A DNA stretch of 64,000 nt from Palleronia aestuarii (GTDB taxonomy: Bacteria; Pseudomonadota; Alphaproteobacteria; Rhodobacterales; Rhodobacteraceae), in assembly GCF_003253995.1 (NCBI RefSeq), contig NZ_QKZL01000003.1, positions 310,001 to 374,000 of the forward strand. The letters run 5' to 3'. Each line of letters begins with the position of its first letter. Within the stretch, counting starts at the first letter, position 1. Of this stretch, positions 11,609-20,180 are shown piece by piece. Both the position numbers and the translations under genes were made by a program. A model generated the notes under the pieces. It was given only the letters and a program-made list of their open reading frames with translations, did not search any database and was not told the DNA's origin.

Positions 11609-11682
11609 ACTGCTCGATAGGTTTCTTGCCTGTATGAAACCTGCCTCAACAACTTAGCGCCCGCTTCGGCGGGCGTTTTTTT
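11609..11682 (+). ncRNA. Candidate free-standing small RNA with intrinsic terminator
   Basis: About 74 nt between divergent coding genes. The 5' hairpin pairs AGGTTTC (11619-11625) with GAAACCT (11636-11642), a perfect seven-base stem with a ten-base loop. A short single-stranded linker, GCCTCAACAACTTA, follows. The 3' end is a perfect seven-base stem CGCCCGC/GCGGGCG closed by TTCG (11658-11675), then seven T. No plus-strand gene ends upstream, because the nearest gene (9672-11507) reads the other way. The terminator therefore serves its own transcript. This is the layout of a Hfq-type trans-acting sRNA. I cannot assign it to a named family. Confidence 0.65.
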
Positions 11683-11838
11683 GTTTTCCGCATCTGTTTC
11701 CCGGTTCTGACCCGCAAAGCGTTCGCATCACGCAAGAATCACCGTAAGGACGATTCGACCGGGATCCGCAGCTTCGACGCCTGCGTTGCCGAAGCGGGTG
11801 CCGCCGGAAAACGTGGTGCCACAATGCAGGAGAGAATT

Positions 11839-12612
11839 ATGCAACTATCGGGCAAGACGGCGATCGTTACCGGATCCAATTCGGGCATCGGCCTCGGCAT
11901 CGCGCGGGAACTGGCACGGTCCGGCGCGGACCTCGTGATCAATTCCTATACCGATACCGAGGAGGACCACGAGCTCGCGCGGAAGATGGCGGAGGAGTTC
12001 AGCGTGACGGTGCGCTACATCCAGGCCGACCTCAGCGACGGACATGCCGCGCGGGGTCTCGTGGAACGCGCGGGGGCCTGCGACATCCTCGTCAACAACG
12101 CGGGCATCCAGCACGTGGCGGCGGTGCCGGACTTTCCGGTGGAGAAGTGGAACGCGATCATCGCCATCAACCTCAGCTCCGCCTTCCATACCGCAGCCGC
12201 CGCGCTGCCGATGATGCGCAAGGCCGGATGGGGGCGGATCGTCAACATCGCGTCCGCCCACGGACTGACCGCGTCGCCGTTCAAGTCGGCCTATGTCTCC
12301 GCGAAACACGGCATCGTCGGTTTCACGAAGACCGTGGCGCTCGAGACGGCGGAAGAGCCGATCACCTGCAACGCCATCTGTCCCGGCTATGTCCTGACGC
12401 CGCTCGTGGAGGCGCAGATACCCGACACAATGAAGGAATACGGCATGGACCGGGAAACCGTGATTCGCGACGTGCTCCTCGATCGGCAGCCCTCGAAGGA
12501 ATTCGCGACCGTCGAGCAGCTGGGTGGAACGACGCTCTTCCTCTGCTCGGATGCGGCCGCGCAGATCACCGGCACGACGATCAGCGTGGACGGGGGCTGG
12601 ACGGCGCTGTGA
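11839..12612 (+). CDS. bdhA: 3-Hydroxybutyrate dehydrogenase
   Basis: BdhA oxidises D-3-hydroxybutyrate to acetoacetate with NAD, in polyhydroxybutyrate or ketone-body use. It is a 257-residue short-chain dehydrogenase with TGSNSGIGLG for the cofactor, the VNNAGIQH segment and the catalytic YVSAKHG. The residues that bind the hydroxybutyrate carboxylate in characterised enzymes are present: Q in GIQHV, H in ASAHGL and Q in LVEAQIP. The start at 11839 has AGGAG six bases upstream; an ATG five codons earlier has no comparable site. It is followed after 13 bases by a patatin-like gene on the same strand. Confidence 0.93.
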   Translation: MQLSGKTAIVTGSNSGIGLGIARELARSGADLVINSYTDTEEDHELARKMAEEFSVTVRYIQADLSDGHAARGLVERAGACDILVNNAGIQHVAAVPDFPVEKWNAIIAINLSSAFHTAAAALPMMRKAGWGRIVNIASAHGLTASPFKSAYVSAKHGIVGFTKTVALETAEEPITCNAICPGYVLTPLVEAQIPDTMKEYGMDRETVIRDVLLDRQPSKEFATVEQLGGTTLFLCSDAAAQITGTTISVDGGWTAL

Positions 12613-12625
12613 CGGCAACCCAGTG

Positions 12626-13654
12626 GTGAAAAGGATCAACCTGGCCCTGCAGGGTGGGGGCGCGCATGGTGCCTTCACCTGGGGCGTCCTCGACCGTCTG
12701 CTCGAATCGCCCGATATCGAGATCGCGGGAATATCCGGAACGTCCGCCGGCGCCCTGAACGCGGCTGCCGTCAAGTCCGGCCTGGTGCAGGGCGGGCCGG
12801 ACCATGCCCGGGCCAACCTCGATTGGGTCTGGGGGCGGATCACGGGCCTGCCGAGCCTCGATGCGCCCGACTGGCTGCGCTACTTCCTGCCGACCACGCC
12901 GCAGATCAGTCAGGCTATCGAGTATTCTCTCCCTTATCTCGTGGGCGACCTCATCTCCCGCGGGACGAGCCCCTATGCCTACGGCCCGTTCTACGCCAAC
13001 CCGCTCGAGCCGATCGTCAACGATCTTCACTTTCATCATATCCGCTCGGATGATGGCCCGGCACTCTTCATCTGCGCCACGAACGTGCGGACGGGCAAGA
13101 TCCGGGTCTTCGCGGGCGACGCGATCACGCCAGAGGCGATCCTCGCTTCGGCCTGCCTGCCGACGATCTTCAAGGCCGTCGAGATCCTGGAGCCGGACGG
13201 ACGGCTGGAAGCCTATTGGGACGGCGGCTATTCCGGCAATCCGGCGCTCTTCCCGCTGTTCGACCCGGAGCTTCCGAACGATATCGTCGTCATCAACATC
13301 AATCCGCTGACGCGTGATACGCTTCCCTACACTCCGCAGGAGATCCTGAACAGGATCAACGAGATAAGCTTCAATTCCACGCTCTTGCGCGAACTCCGCG
13401 CCATCAATTTCGTCGAACGCCTGATCGAACAGGGGGCCGTGGCGGAGGGGGCGATGAAGAAGCTGCGGATCCACATGATCGCCGATGACAAGCTGATGAA
13501 CGACCTGTCCGTCGCCACGAAGGTCGTGCCGTCGGCCCTCCTCATCTCGCGCCTCAAGCTCGCGGGACGCGCCGCGGCGGAGGGCTTCCTGGAGGCTCAT
13601 CTCGACGATATCGGCACGCGCAGCAGCATCGACGTCGAGGAAATGTTCGGCTGA
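12626..13654 (+). CDS. Patatin-like phospholipase/esterase
   Basis: A 342-residue serine hydrolase. The glycine-rich oxyanion segment LQGGGAHGAFTWGVL opens the protein. The nucleophile elbow is GISGTSAGALNA (GTSAG) and the dyad aspartate lies in WDGGYSGNPALFPLF. The GTG at 12626 is chosen because the product then begins VKRINLALQGGG, as in relatives; GTG 12623 is also possible and the Shine-Dalgarno is weak. It is downstream of bdhA in an apparent two-gene operon, so a role in mobilising polyhydroxybutyrate or membrane lipid acyl groups is reasonable but not shown. It is convergent with the DUF502 gene with one base between. Confidence 0.88.
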   Translation: MKRINLALQGGGAHGAFTWGVLDRLLESPDIEIAGISGTSAGALNAAAVKSGLVQGGPDHARANLDWVWGRITGLPSLDAPDWLRYFLPTTPQISQAIEYSLPYLVGDLISRGTSPYAYGPFYANPLEPIVNDLHFHHIRSDDGPALFICATNVRTGKIRVFAGDAITPEAILASACLPTIFKAVEILEPDGRLEAYWDGGYSGNPALFPLFDPELPNDIVVININPLTRDTLPYTPQEILNRINEISFNSTLLRELRAINFVERLIEQGAVAEGAMKKLRIHMIADDKLMNDLSVATKVVPSALLISRLKLAGRAAAEGFLEAHLDDIGTRSSIDVEEMFG

Positions 13655-13655
13655 A

Positions 13656-14357
13656 CTATTCCGCGGCCTGCGGAGAGGCGTCGAGAGCGGGCCGCGTCGG
13701 ATCGCGCGGATTGGGATAGACCAGTCCGGCGGAGATCACGAGTTTCGCCGCGTCCTCGACGCTCATCTCGAGCGTGATCAGGTCTTCGTGCGGCACGAAG
13801 AGGAGGAAACCCGAGGTGGGGTTCGGCGTCGTCGGCAAAAAGACCGCCGCCTTCGCGCCATCGCGCGGAATACCGTCTGCGATCTCGCCGCGCGCATCCG
13901 TGGCGATGAACGCGATCGCCCAGAGTCCCTTGCGCGGATATTCGACGAGCACGGCCTTGTCGAACGAGCTTTCCTTCTGCGCGAAGACCGTCTCCGCGAT
14001 CTGCTTGAGGCCGTTGTAGACTGACCGGACGACCGGCGTCCTGTCGACGAGGCTCTCTCCCCACCGCAGGAAGGAGCGACCGATGAAGCCCTTCGCGAAC
14101 CAGCCCACGAGGATCGTGAAGAAGAAGAAGAAGATGACACCGACGCCGCGCAGGTTGATGCCGATATACTGCTCCGGCTTGAAGCGGTTCGGCACGAAGG
14201 GCAGCACGAAGCCATCGACCCAGCCGATGATTGCCCAGATCAGCCAGACCGTGAGGCCGATCGGCGCAATGACGACGAGACCCGTGAGGAAACTCGCCTG
14301 CAATGTTCCCGCGAGCGTTCGGCGCGGTGTCGGAAGGTCGGGCTTTCGCGTACTCAT
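13656..14357 (-). CDS. DUF502 membrane protein
   Basis: A 233-residue inner-membrane protein starting MSTRKPDLPTPRRTLAG. Two transmembrane helices are evident, FLTGLVVIAPIGLTVWLIWAI and GVGVIFFFFFTILVGWFAKGF. A soluble domain follows with the DUF502 signatures RTPVVRSVYNGLKQIAETVF and FLPTTPNPTSGFLLFVP. The family is widespread and includes plant COV (continuous vascular ring) proteins; its bacterial role is unknown. It is transcribed separately from psuGK, 69 bases after psuG's stop on the same strand. Confidence 0.85.
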   Translation of the reverse strand: MSTRKPDLPTPRRTLAGTLQASFLTGLVVIAPIGLTVWLIWAIIGWVDGFVLPFVPNRFKPEQYIGINLRGVGVIFFFFFTILVGWFAKGFIGRSFLRWGESLVDRTPVVRSVYNGLKQIAETVFAQKESSFDKAVLVEYPRKGLWAIAFIATDARGEIADGIPRDGAKAAVFLPTTPNPTSGFLLFVPHEDLITLEMSVEDAAKLVISAGLVYPNPRDPTRPALDASPQAAE

Positions 14358-14426
14358 GAGGGGTCCTCGAAACTCCCTCCATTTAAGCCACCGTGGCCGC
14401 AGCGACAACGCCGTGCCGTGCGGCGA

Positions 14427-15350
14427 TCAGCCCGCGAGGCGGATTGCGTCGATCTCTTGGGCAATGGAGGCGCCGAGGCGTGCATTGTTCATCACGAGGG
14501 CAATGTTCGCTTCGAGCGAACGGCCGTTCGTCAGATCGAAGATGCGCGCGAGCATGTAGGGTGTCACGGCCTTGCCAACGATCCCGTCGCGACGGGCCTC
14601 CTCTCGAGCGGTCTCGATGACTTGCGAAAGATCCTTCATCGCGATCTGGTTCGCTTCGGGGATCGGATTGGCCACGAGTTGTCCCCCCGGCAACCCGAGC
14701 GCGCCACGCATCACGTGGGCGCGCGCGATCTCGCCGGGATCGTCCATGCGCAGCGGCGCGGGGTAGGGTGAGTCGCGCGACCAGAAGGCGGGCAATCTGT
14801 CCTGTCCCATGCAGATGACTGGAACCCCGAGCGTCTCGAGCGTCTCCCAGGTCTTGGCGAGGTCGAGGATGGCCTTGGCGCCCGAGGCCACGACGGTGAC
14901 GGACGTCTCCGCGAGTTCGCGCAGATCGGCGGAGATGTCGAAGCTCTCTTCCGCTCCGAGATGGACGCCGCCGATCCCGCCTGTCGCGAAAACCTCGATT
15001 CCCGCGACGCGCGCGGCGATCATCGTGGCGGCAACCGTGGTCGCGCCGTTTCCACCCGTGGCCATTGCCGCGGCGAGATCCGCGCGGGAGAGCTTTGCGA
15101 TCCCCTCCGACCGGGCGAGGTGCTCGAGCGCCTTGTCCGACAGGCCGATATGAAGGGTGCCCTCGATCACCGCGATCGTTGCAGGCACCGCACCCCCCGC
15201 CCGAACCTCGTTCTGGACGGCGTGGGCCACTTCGAGGTTCCGCGGCCAGGGCATCCCGTGCGTGATGATCGTCGATTCGAGCGCGACGATGGACCGGCTT
15301 TCAGCGCGGGCTGCGTCGATCTCGGGCGAGAAGGCGAGGTTTGTGATCAT
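14427..15350 (-). CDS. psuG: Pseudouridine-5'-phosphate glycosidase
   Basis: PsuG cleaves the C-glycosidic bond of pseudouridine 5'-phosphate to uracil and ribose 5-phosphate. The 307 residues carry family signatures: VALESTIITHGMPWPRNLE near the N-terminus, GGIGGVHLGAEESFDISADL in the middle and VANPIPEANQ later. Its start overlaps the psuK stop by four bases (ATGA), so psuK-psuG are translationally coupled, kinase first. Together they form the complete degradation route for pseudouridine released from RNA turnover. No dedicated nucleoside importer is adjacent. Confidence 0.94.
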   Translation of the reverse strand: MITNLAFSPEIDAARAESRSIVALESTIITHGMPWPRNLEVAHAVQNEVRAGGAVPATIAVIEGTLHIGLSDKALEHLARSEGIAKLSRADLAAAMATGGNGATTVAATMIAARVAGIEVFATGGIGGVHLGAEESFDISADLRELAETSVTVVASGAKAILDLAKTWETLETLGVPVICMGQDRLPAFWSRDSPYPAPLRMDDPGEIARAHVMRGALGLPGGQLVANPIPEANQIAMKDLSQVIETAREEARRDGIVGKAVTPYMLARIFDLTNGRSLEANIALVMNNARLGASIAQEIDAIRLAG

Positions 15351-16246
15351 GATCCAACATCTCCGGATACGTAGGCTGCGGCTGTCGCGAGGGCATATTC
15401 GAGCGCTTGTCGCGGAGCGTCGTTGCGGGTTTCGGCCGCGATATGGGCGGCCATGAAGGTGTCGCCGGCACCGGTCACGCGGGCGATCAGCACGCGCGGC
15501 GGCATAGCGGTAAGAACGTCCGATGCATCCGCTACCGCGGCTTCCCGGCCCCCATCCGTGACCACGGCCCGCGCGGCGCCGTGGGCGACGAGCATCCGCG
15601 CGGCATCCGCCGCCGTCATGCTGTCATCCTGCGGCAGGCCGAGAAGCAGAGTGGCCTCCTCCAGATTGACGTAGATCACGGCCTTCGCATGACCGAGGAA
15701 AGGTTTGAGCCGAAGCGCCTTTCCGGGCGAGGCGGGCGCGACGCGGAGATCGGCCTCTGCAAGGAGCGCCCCCGTCGCGATCTGCGCGAGGAGCGGCTCG
15801 GACAGGTTGCCGTCGAGCGCGACCGTTCCACGATAGGGCGCATCGGGCCGGGAGAGGCGGCCATCCGAAAGCGGCTCGAGGATGCGCTCGCCGGCCACTT
15901 CGAGCGAATGGGCGTCGGCGATCGCGGCGATGAGGCCGTTCGCCCCCTCGATCGCCATGTAGCGGTCGGTCGGCAGATCGTCCGAGCGGTAGGCCAGCGA
16001 GGTGTCGATCCCGAGCCGCTCGGCTGCCGCGACAAGCAGATCGCCTTCCGCGTCCCGCCCGATGGACGTGAGGAGCCGCGGCTGAAGCCCGAGACGCGCC
16101 AAAGCCATGGCGATGTTCATCGCCACGCCGCCCGGAACCTGCGCGATCCGGCCCGGAACGTCATTGCCCAACCGCATCGCGGAGGCGGACCGGCCGATCA
16201 CGTCCCAAAGGACGCTGCCGATGCAAAGGATGGGATCGGATCTCAT
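15347..16246 (-). CDS. psuK: PfkB-family pseudouridine kinase
   Basis: A 299-residue ribokinase-fold enzyme that would phosphorylate pseudouridine to feed PsuG. It shows the PfkB substrate motif QVPGGVAMNIAMALARLG and the C-terminal catalytic motif ARVTGAGDTFMAAH with the base aspartate. Substrate assignment rests on the four-base overlap with psuG. The start MRSDPILCIGSVLWDVIG is chosen from the family N-terminus. The frame stays open far upstream antisense to rpsB, which is a GC-content artefact. Confidence 0.9.
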   Translation of the reverse strand: MRSDPILCIGSVLWDVIGRSASAMRLGNDVPGRIAQVPGGVAMNIAMALARLGLQPRLLTSIGRDAEGDLLVAAAERLGIDTSLAYRSDDLPTDRYMAIEGANGLIAAIADAHSLEVAGERILEPLSDGRLSRPDAPYRGTVALDGNLSEPLLAQIATGALLAEADLRVAPASPGKALRLKPFLGHAKAVIYVNLEEATLLLGLPQDDSMTAADAARMLVAHGAARAVVTDGGREAAVADASDVLTAMPPRVLIARVTGAGDTFMAAHIAAETRNDAPRQALEYALATAAAYVSGDVGS

Positions 16247-16310
16247 GCCGCCTTCCTGACCGGCGTGTCGAACCGAGACAAGGGCATGTGGCACTTCCGC
16301 CCGGCAGGGC

Positions 16311-16339
16311 TTGCCTTTTGGCCGCACTCCCTGTAACGG
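16311..16339 (+). promoter_or_regulatory. Probable rpsB-tsf promoter
   Basis: TTGCCT (16311-16316) and TAACGG (16334-16339) with a 17-base spacer. Transcription would begin near 16346 and give a leader of about 120 bases before rpsB. This is typical of ribosomal-protein operons, and the leader could hold autoregulation by S2. I see no known leader motif by eye. Confidence 0.45.
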
Positions 16340-16468
16340 CAGCCGCACTTCACAGGTGAGGCGAGGGCCTACGGGGGAGACATCCCCGTCAGGTCCGCCG
16401 GTTGGTCCGGAGAGATACCGGATCGAGACGCTTCGCCGAGGATTGAAACCGGAAACAAGGACGGCATC

Positions 16469-17320
16469 ATGGCTCTTCCCGAGTTCTCTCTGCGTCAGCT
16501 GCTCGAAGCGGGCGTTCACTTCGGTCACCAGACCCAGCGGTGGAATCCCCGCATGGGCGAGTACATCTACGGCGACCGCAACGGCATCCACATCGTCGAC
16601 CTGACGCAGACGGTGCCGCTTCTCGATCAGGCGCTGCAGGTCATCCGCGACACCGTGGCGAAGAACGGCCGCATCCTCTTCGTGGGCACCAAGCGCCAGG
16701 CGCAAAAGCCCATCGCCGATGCCGCGGAGCGCTGCGCGCAATACTACATGAACCACCGCTGGCTCGGCGGCACGCTGACCAACTGGAAGACCGTGTCGCA
16801 GTCGATCAACCGCCTCAAGGAGATCGACGAGCGCATGGCCGAAGGCGCCGAGGGCCTGACCAAGCGCGAGCGTCTGTCGATGGAGCGGGACCAGGCGAAG
16901 CTCAACGCGTCGCTCGGCGGCATCCGCGACATGGGCGGCGTGCCCGACCTCCTCTTCGTCATCGACGTGAACAAGGAGGATCTGGCGATCGCCGAGGCGA
17001 AGAAGCTCGGGATCCCGGTCGTGGCCGTCGTCGACACCAATTGCTCGCCCGACGGCGTCGACTACATCATTCCCGGCAACGACGACGCGGCCCGTGCGAT
17101 CGCGCTTTACTGCGATCTGGTGAGCCGTGCGGCCCTCGACGGGATGTCCGCGCAGCTCGGCGCCGCGGGTGTCGACATGGGTGCGATGGAAGAGCTTCAC
17201 GAGGAAGAGATCGTCGAGACCCCCGCCAATGCGGAGGAGACGGTCGAAGTCTCCGACGAGGCGGTCGCGAACGACGCCGTCGCCAAGGACGCGCCCTACG
17301 AGCTCGAGAACAAGGAGTAA
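16469..17320 (+). CDS. rpsB: 30S ribosomal protein S2
   Basis: S2 sits on the solvent side of the small subunit near the head and is needed for S1 binding. The 283 residues begin [27 protein letters not shown] and include [25 protein letters not shown] and the late [10 protein letters not shown] motif. The last 45 residues are acidic ([20 protein letters not shown] and beyond). Such an extension is common in alphaproteobacterial S2 and absent from E. coli. The start follows an AAGGA site. tsf follows 82 bases downstream, the usual rpsB-tsf order. Confidence 0.98.
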   Translation: MALPEFSLRQLLEAGVHFGHQTQRWNPRMGEYIYGDRNGIHIVDLTQTVPLLDQALQVIRDTVAKNGRILFVGTKRQAQKPIADAAERCAQYYMNHRWLGGTLTNWKTVSQSINRLKEIDERMAEGAEGLTKRERLSMERDQAKLNASLGGIRDMGGVPDLLFVIDVNKEDLAIAEAKKLGIPVVAVVDTNCSPDGVDYIIPGNDDAARAIALYCDLVSRAALDGMSAQLGAAGVDMGAMEELHEEEIVETPANAEETVEVSDEAVANDAVAKDAPYELENKE

Positions 17321-17342
17321 CGCCCCGGCGTTGCCCGTTCCC

Positions 17343-17369
17343 GGCCGGTGGTGCATCGCACCGCCGGCC
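17343..17369 (+). other. Intercistronic hairpin between rpsB and tsf
   Basis: GGCCGGTGGTGC (17343-17354) pairs with GCACCGCCGGCC (17358-17369) over twelve bases with one G-U pair and a three-base loop. There is no T tract, so it is not a classical terminator. It may stabilise the rpsB 3' end or set the rpsB:tsf ratio. Confidence 0.6.
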
Positions 17370-17402
17370 CCTGCGACATGACGAGATGAGGAGAGCCCCG
17401 AG

Positions 17403-18278
17403 ATGGCGATCACCGCTGCAGAAGTGAAACAATTGCGCGAATCCACCGGCGCTGGGATGATGGACGCCAAGAAGGCGCTGACCGAATCGAACGGCGACAT
17501 GGAGGCCGCGGTCGACTGGCTGCGCACCAAGGGCCTGGCAAAGGCCGCGAAGAAGGCCGACCGGACCGCCGCCGAAGGCCTTGTGGCCGTCAAGGTCGAC
17601 GGTAGCACCGGTGTTGCCGTAGAGATCAATTCCGAGACCGACTTCGTCGCCAAGAACGCCGAATTCCAGGGTCTTGTGGGCGATGTCGCGACGGTGGCGC
17701 TTTCGGCGCAGAACGTGGCCGAGCTTAACGAGACCGACATGGGCGGCAAGCACGTCAAGGAGAGGATCACCGACGCGATCGCAAAGATCGGCGAGAACAT
17801 GACCCTGCGCCGTATGGAGCGTCTCGAGGGTGCCTCTGTGACCGCCTATACCCACAACGCCGTGACCGACGGAATGGGTAAGATCGGCGTGCTTGTCGCC
17901 TTCACGGGCGACGATGCGGCGACGGCGCGGCAGATCGCGATGCATATTGCCGCGGCCAAGCCCGCCGCGCTCAACGAGGCGGAACTCGACCCCGCGATCG
18001 TCGAGAAGGAAAAGCAGATCCAGATGGACATTGCGCGGGAGAGCGGCAAGCCGGAGCAGGTCATCGAGAAGATGATCGAAGGCCGGATGCGAAAGTTCCT
18101 GAGCGAGATCACGCTCGTGAACCAGGCCTATGTCATCGATCCCGATGTGACCGTCGCCGATGCCGCCGCCCGCGCGGGGATCGAGATCACCGGCTTCGTA
18201 CGGATGGAAGTCGGTGAGGGGATCACGGTCGAGAAGGAAGATTTCGCGGCCGAGGTCGCGAAGGCCGCACGCGGCTAA
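17403..18278 (+). CDS. tsf: Elongation factor Ts
   Basis: EF-Ts recycles EF-Tu by exchanging GDP for GTP. The 291-residue length is standard. The N-terminal UBA-like domain ([24 protein letters not shown], split by the start) contains the family signature. The core has [21 protein letters not shown] with the TDFVAKN motif, and the C-terminal helices are present. A GAGGAGAG site precedes the ATG. A strong intrinsic terminator lies 75 bases after the stop, so the operon is rpsB-tsf only. The downstream frr-pyrH genes found in many relatives are not here. Confidence 0.98.
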   Translation: MAITAAEVKQLRESTGAGMMDAKKALTESNGDMEAAVDWLRTKGLAKAAKKADRTAAEGLVAVKVDGSTGVAVEINSETDFVAKNAEFQGLVGDVATVALSAQNVAELNETDMGGKHVKERITDAIAKIGENMTLRRMERLEGASVTAYTHNAVTDGMGKIGVLVAFTGDDAATARQIAMHIAAAKPAALNEAELDPAIVEKEKQIQMDIARESGKPEQVIEKMIEGRMRKFLSEITLVNQAYVIDPDVTVADAAARAGIEITGFVRMEVGEGITVEKEDFAAEVAKAARG

Positions 18279-18352
18279 AAGCGGGACGATGGTCGAGGGC
18301 ATCGGGAAACCGACGCCCTTCTCATCTTCGGACTACTGTTGTCGAAATGAAG

Positions 18353-18388
18353 AAGCGGTGCGATCTTGCGATCGCACCGCTTTTCTTT
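18353..18388 (+). terminator. Intrinsic terminator of rpsB-tsf
   Basis: A perfect 13-base stem, AAGCGGTGCGATC (18353-18365) with GATCGCACCGCTT (18370-18382), loop TTGC, followed by TTCTTT. Because the stem is flanked by A on the other side, it can also act on the minus strand. Confidence 0.85.
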
Positions 18389-19032
18389 GGGGCCGCTTAG
18401 ACCAGATGGGGATGTGGAACGCGCGTACCCTCTATGACGTGGCCGCCGGTCGGCGTAATTCGCCGACACTACGACCTCCGGTGACCCGGGCCTCGACTCC
18501 GGCCTGCAGAATGTTGCAGCGGGCCGAGAGTTCCAACGGACCAAGCCGTTGCTCACGGAACAACTTTCTTATGCCAGCCATCACCGCCGCGGAGAAGCGT
18601 TCGATTGTAGCCCGCGGCATCCACCGACCGGTTTCACACGGTCTGAAAGCGAAAAGCACAGCGTCCGTCGGATCTTGAGTTCGGCGTGAATAAATCGTCC
18701 TAGCGCTCACGGACGTATCCCTTGGCGTGTAGTACTATCTCCATGAGTAATCTCGTGCGCAAATCGATGTGATCGATTCGCTTTTGACGTGCGCAATCTG
18801 CAAATGCCGCCTGCCTGTCGATCCGAGTGTTCCTAGCTCGGCGCAATTTTGTCGGGTGTGTAGGTAGCGTAGACTTCGGAGCCGCTCGCCTGGCAAATCA
18901 AGGTTCTGGCCGTCCAGGATCGCCGCGCAGTTGGTTTCGGAACCGGAGCTACGAACTGCCTCTAGGACAACGCCGCGCAGCTCTCAAAGAGCGCCGCGCG
19001 ATTGGTCACTCCGGACGGAGGGCTCGTCGTTC
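18389..19032. other. Intergenic region of lower coding signal, 644 bases
   Basis: No convincing gene. Short frames exist on both strands (for example 92 codons at 18432-18710 minus) but have no recognisable domain, start context or codon pattern. Visible elements are an inverted repeat AATCGAT-gtg-ATCGATT at 18762-18778, a small hairpin in GACCGGTTTCACACGGTC around 18630, and three copies of CGCCGCGC (18921, 18971, 18992), two of which continue into TTGGT. Base composition is less GC-rich than the flanks. It could be a decayed gene or hold regulatory RNA; nothing decides this. Confidence 0.5.
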
Positions 19033-19596
19033 TTACTCCGATCCACGGGCGAGGGCGGCGACACCGGTGCGGGCTACCTCGACGAGGCCGAGCGGCCGCA
19101 TGAGTTCGGCAAAGGCATCGATCTTCTCCGGCGTGCCGGTGATCTCGAAAGTGAAGCTCGCAAGCGTCGAGTCGACCACGTTCGCTCGGAAGATGTCGGC
19201 AAGGCGCAAAGCTTCCACCCGCTTTTCTCCCTCTCCGCGCACCTTGAAGAGTGCGAGTTCTCTCTCGACCGATGCACCTTCCACGGTGAGGTCGTGGACC
19301 TCGTGAACCGGAACGATGCGCCCAAGCTGTGCTTTGATCTGCTCGATCACCGCGGCCGTGCCGCTCGTGACGATGGTAATGCGGCTGGTATGGCCGGTAT
19401 GATCGATCTCCGCCACCGTGAGACTTTCAATGTTGTATCCGCGGCCGGAAAAGAGCCCGATCACCCGCGCGAGGACGCCGGCTTCGTTGTCGACGATGAC
19501 GGCGAGCGTATGACGCTCGATCACCTGCGAATTTGGGTCGCGCAGGTCATAGGCCGAATGGCGGGACGTTCCCCTCTTGATCTTCAAGGCATTCAT
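19033..19596 (-). CDS. ilvH: Acetolactate synthase small (regulatory) subunit
   Basis: The regulatory subunit of acetohydroxyacid synthase, which gives the IlvB catalytic subunit full activity and valine inhibition. The 187 residues contain an ACT domain (ERHTLAVIVDNEAGVLARVIGLFSGRGYNIESLTV), the HEVHDLTVEG linker and the C-terminal regulatory domain ending in the LGLVEVARTG segment. It normally follows ilvB directly. Here a gene on the opposite strand (folB) lies between, so it needs read-through across folB antisense or its own promoter in 19597-19818. Confidence 0.96.
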   Translation of the reverse strand: MNALKIKRGTSRHSAYDLRDPNSQVIERHTLAVIVDNEAGVLARVIGLFSGRGYNIESLTVAEIDHTGHTSRITIVTSGTAAVIEQIKAQLGRIVPVHEVHDLTVEGASVERELALFKVRGEGEKRVEALRLADIFRANVVDSTLASFTFEITGTPEKIDAFAELMRPLGLVEVARTGVAALARGSE

Positions 19597-19818
19597 TTCC
19601 GTATTCCTTTCAAGCGTTCATCCCGTCGTCGCGGGTGACGTGCGTTTCCATTCCCGGGGCACGATGGCGAGATCCCGAACGACGAACCGGATCGCGGCGA
19701 TCGCGGTCGATCAAACCCAGGCGCGAACGTACGTCGCCGGGGTCGGAGGTCAGCGCGGCCTGTGCCATTGTGACGGATCAGCCTGCCTGCTAGGAGGCCG
19801 CGACACGGGGGGACGGTG

Positions 19819-20169
19819 ATGGACGAGATCTTCGTGAAGAACCTGCGCTTGGCCATGTCGATCGGTGTCGAACCGTTCGAACGCGAATGGCGTCAGCCGG
19901 TGCAGGTTTCCCTGCTCATACGGGTCAGCTCCGCGATCCGCCGTTCCGGGGCGTACTATTCCTACGCCCCCGCGGTCGAACATCTTCGAGAGATCGCATC
20001 GTCCGGCGAGCATATAGACCTCATCGAGACGCTCGCCGAGATCGCCGGCCGGCGCGTTCTCGAAGATACGCGCGTGGATTCCGTCGAGGTCAGCGTCGCG
20101 AAGCCCGATATCTTCCACGACGCCGAAGCCGTCGGGATCACCATCCTGATGACCCGCGACGATCTCTAG
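19819..20169 (+). CDS. folB: Dihydroneopterin aldolase-like protein
   Basis: FolB splits dihydroneopterin to 6-hydroxymethyl-dihydropterin and glycolaldehyde in folate synthesis. The 116 residues are the usual length. Features are MDEIFVKNLRLAMSIGVEPFERE (strand plus the IGV turn with the conserved glutamate), DLIETLAEIAGRRVLE, and SVEVSVAKPDIF with the conserved lysine-proline. ATG 19819 is chosen over the GTG one codon earlier; a GGGGGGA stretch precedes both. It lies on the plus strand between ilvB and ilvH, tail to tail with ilvB (11 bases apart). The family is also used for neighbouring tunnelling-fold enzymes, so the exact substrate is probable, not proven. Confidence 0.82.
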   Translation: MDEIFVKNLRLAMSIGVEPFEREWRQPVQVSLLIRVSSAIRRSGAYYSYAPAVEHLREIASSGEHIDLIETLAEIAGRRVLEDTRVDSVEVSVAKPDIFHDAEAVGITILMTRDDL

Positions 20170-20180
20170 ACCCGAGCCGG

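Noticed and set aside
16291-16304. A 14-base sequence GCACTTCCGCCCGG shared with 45376-45389.
   Set aside because: In a 64-kb GC-rich window a few such coincidences are expected, and the flanks do not match.
15347-17800. An 817-codon open frame on the minus strand spanning psuK and the complement of rpsB and part of tsf.
   Set aside because: Only the last 300 codons match PfkB kinases. The upstream part is antisense to rpsB-tsf and open because of GC-rich codon bias.
18432-18710. A 92-codon minus-strand frame after the tsf terminator.
   Set aside because: No domain, no clear ribosome site and no codon pattern like the neighbours. It may be noise in a gene-free region.
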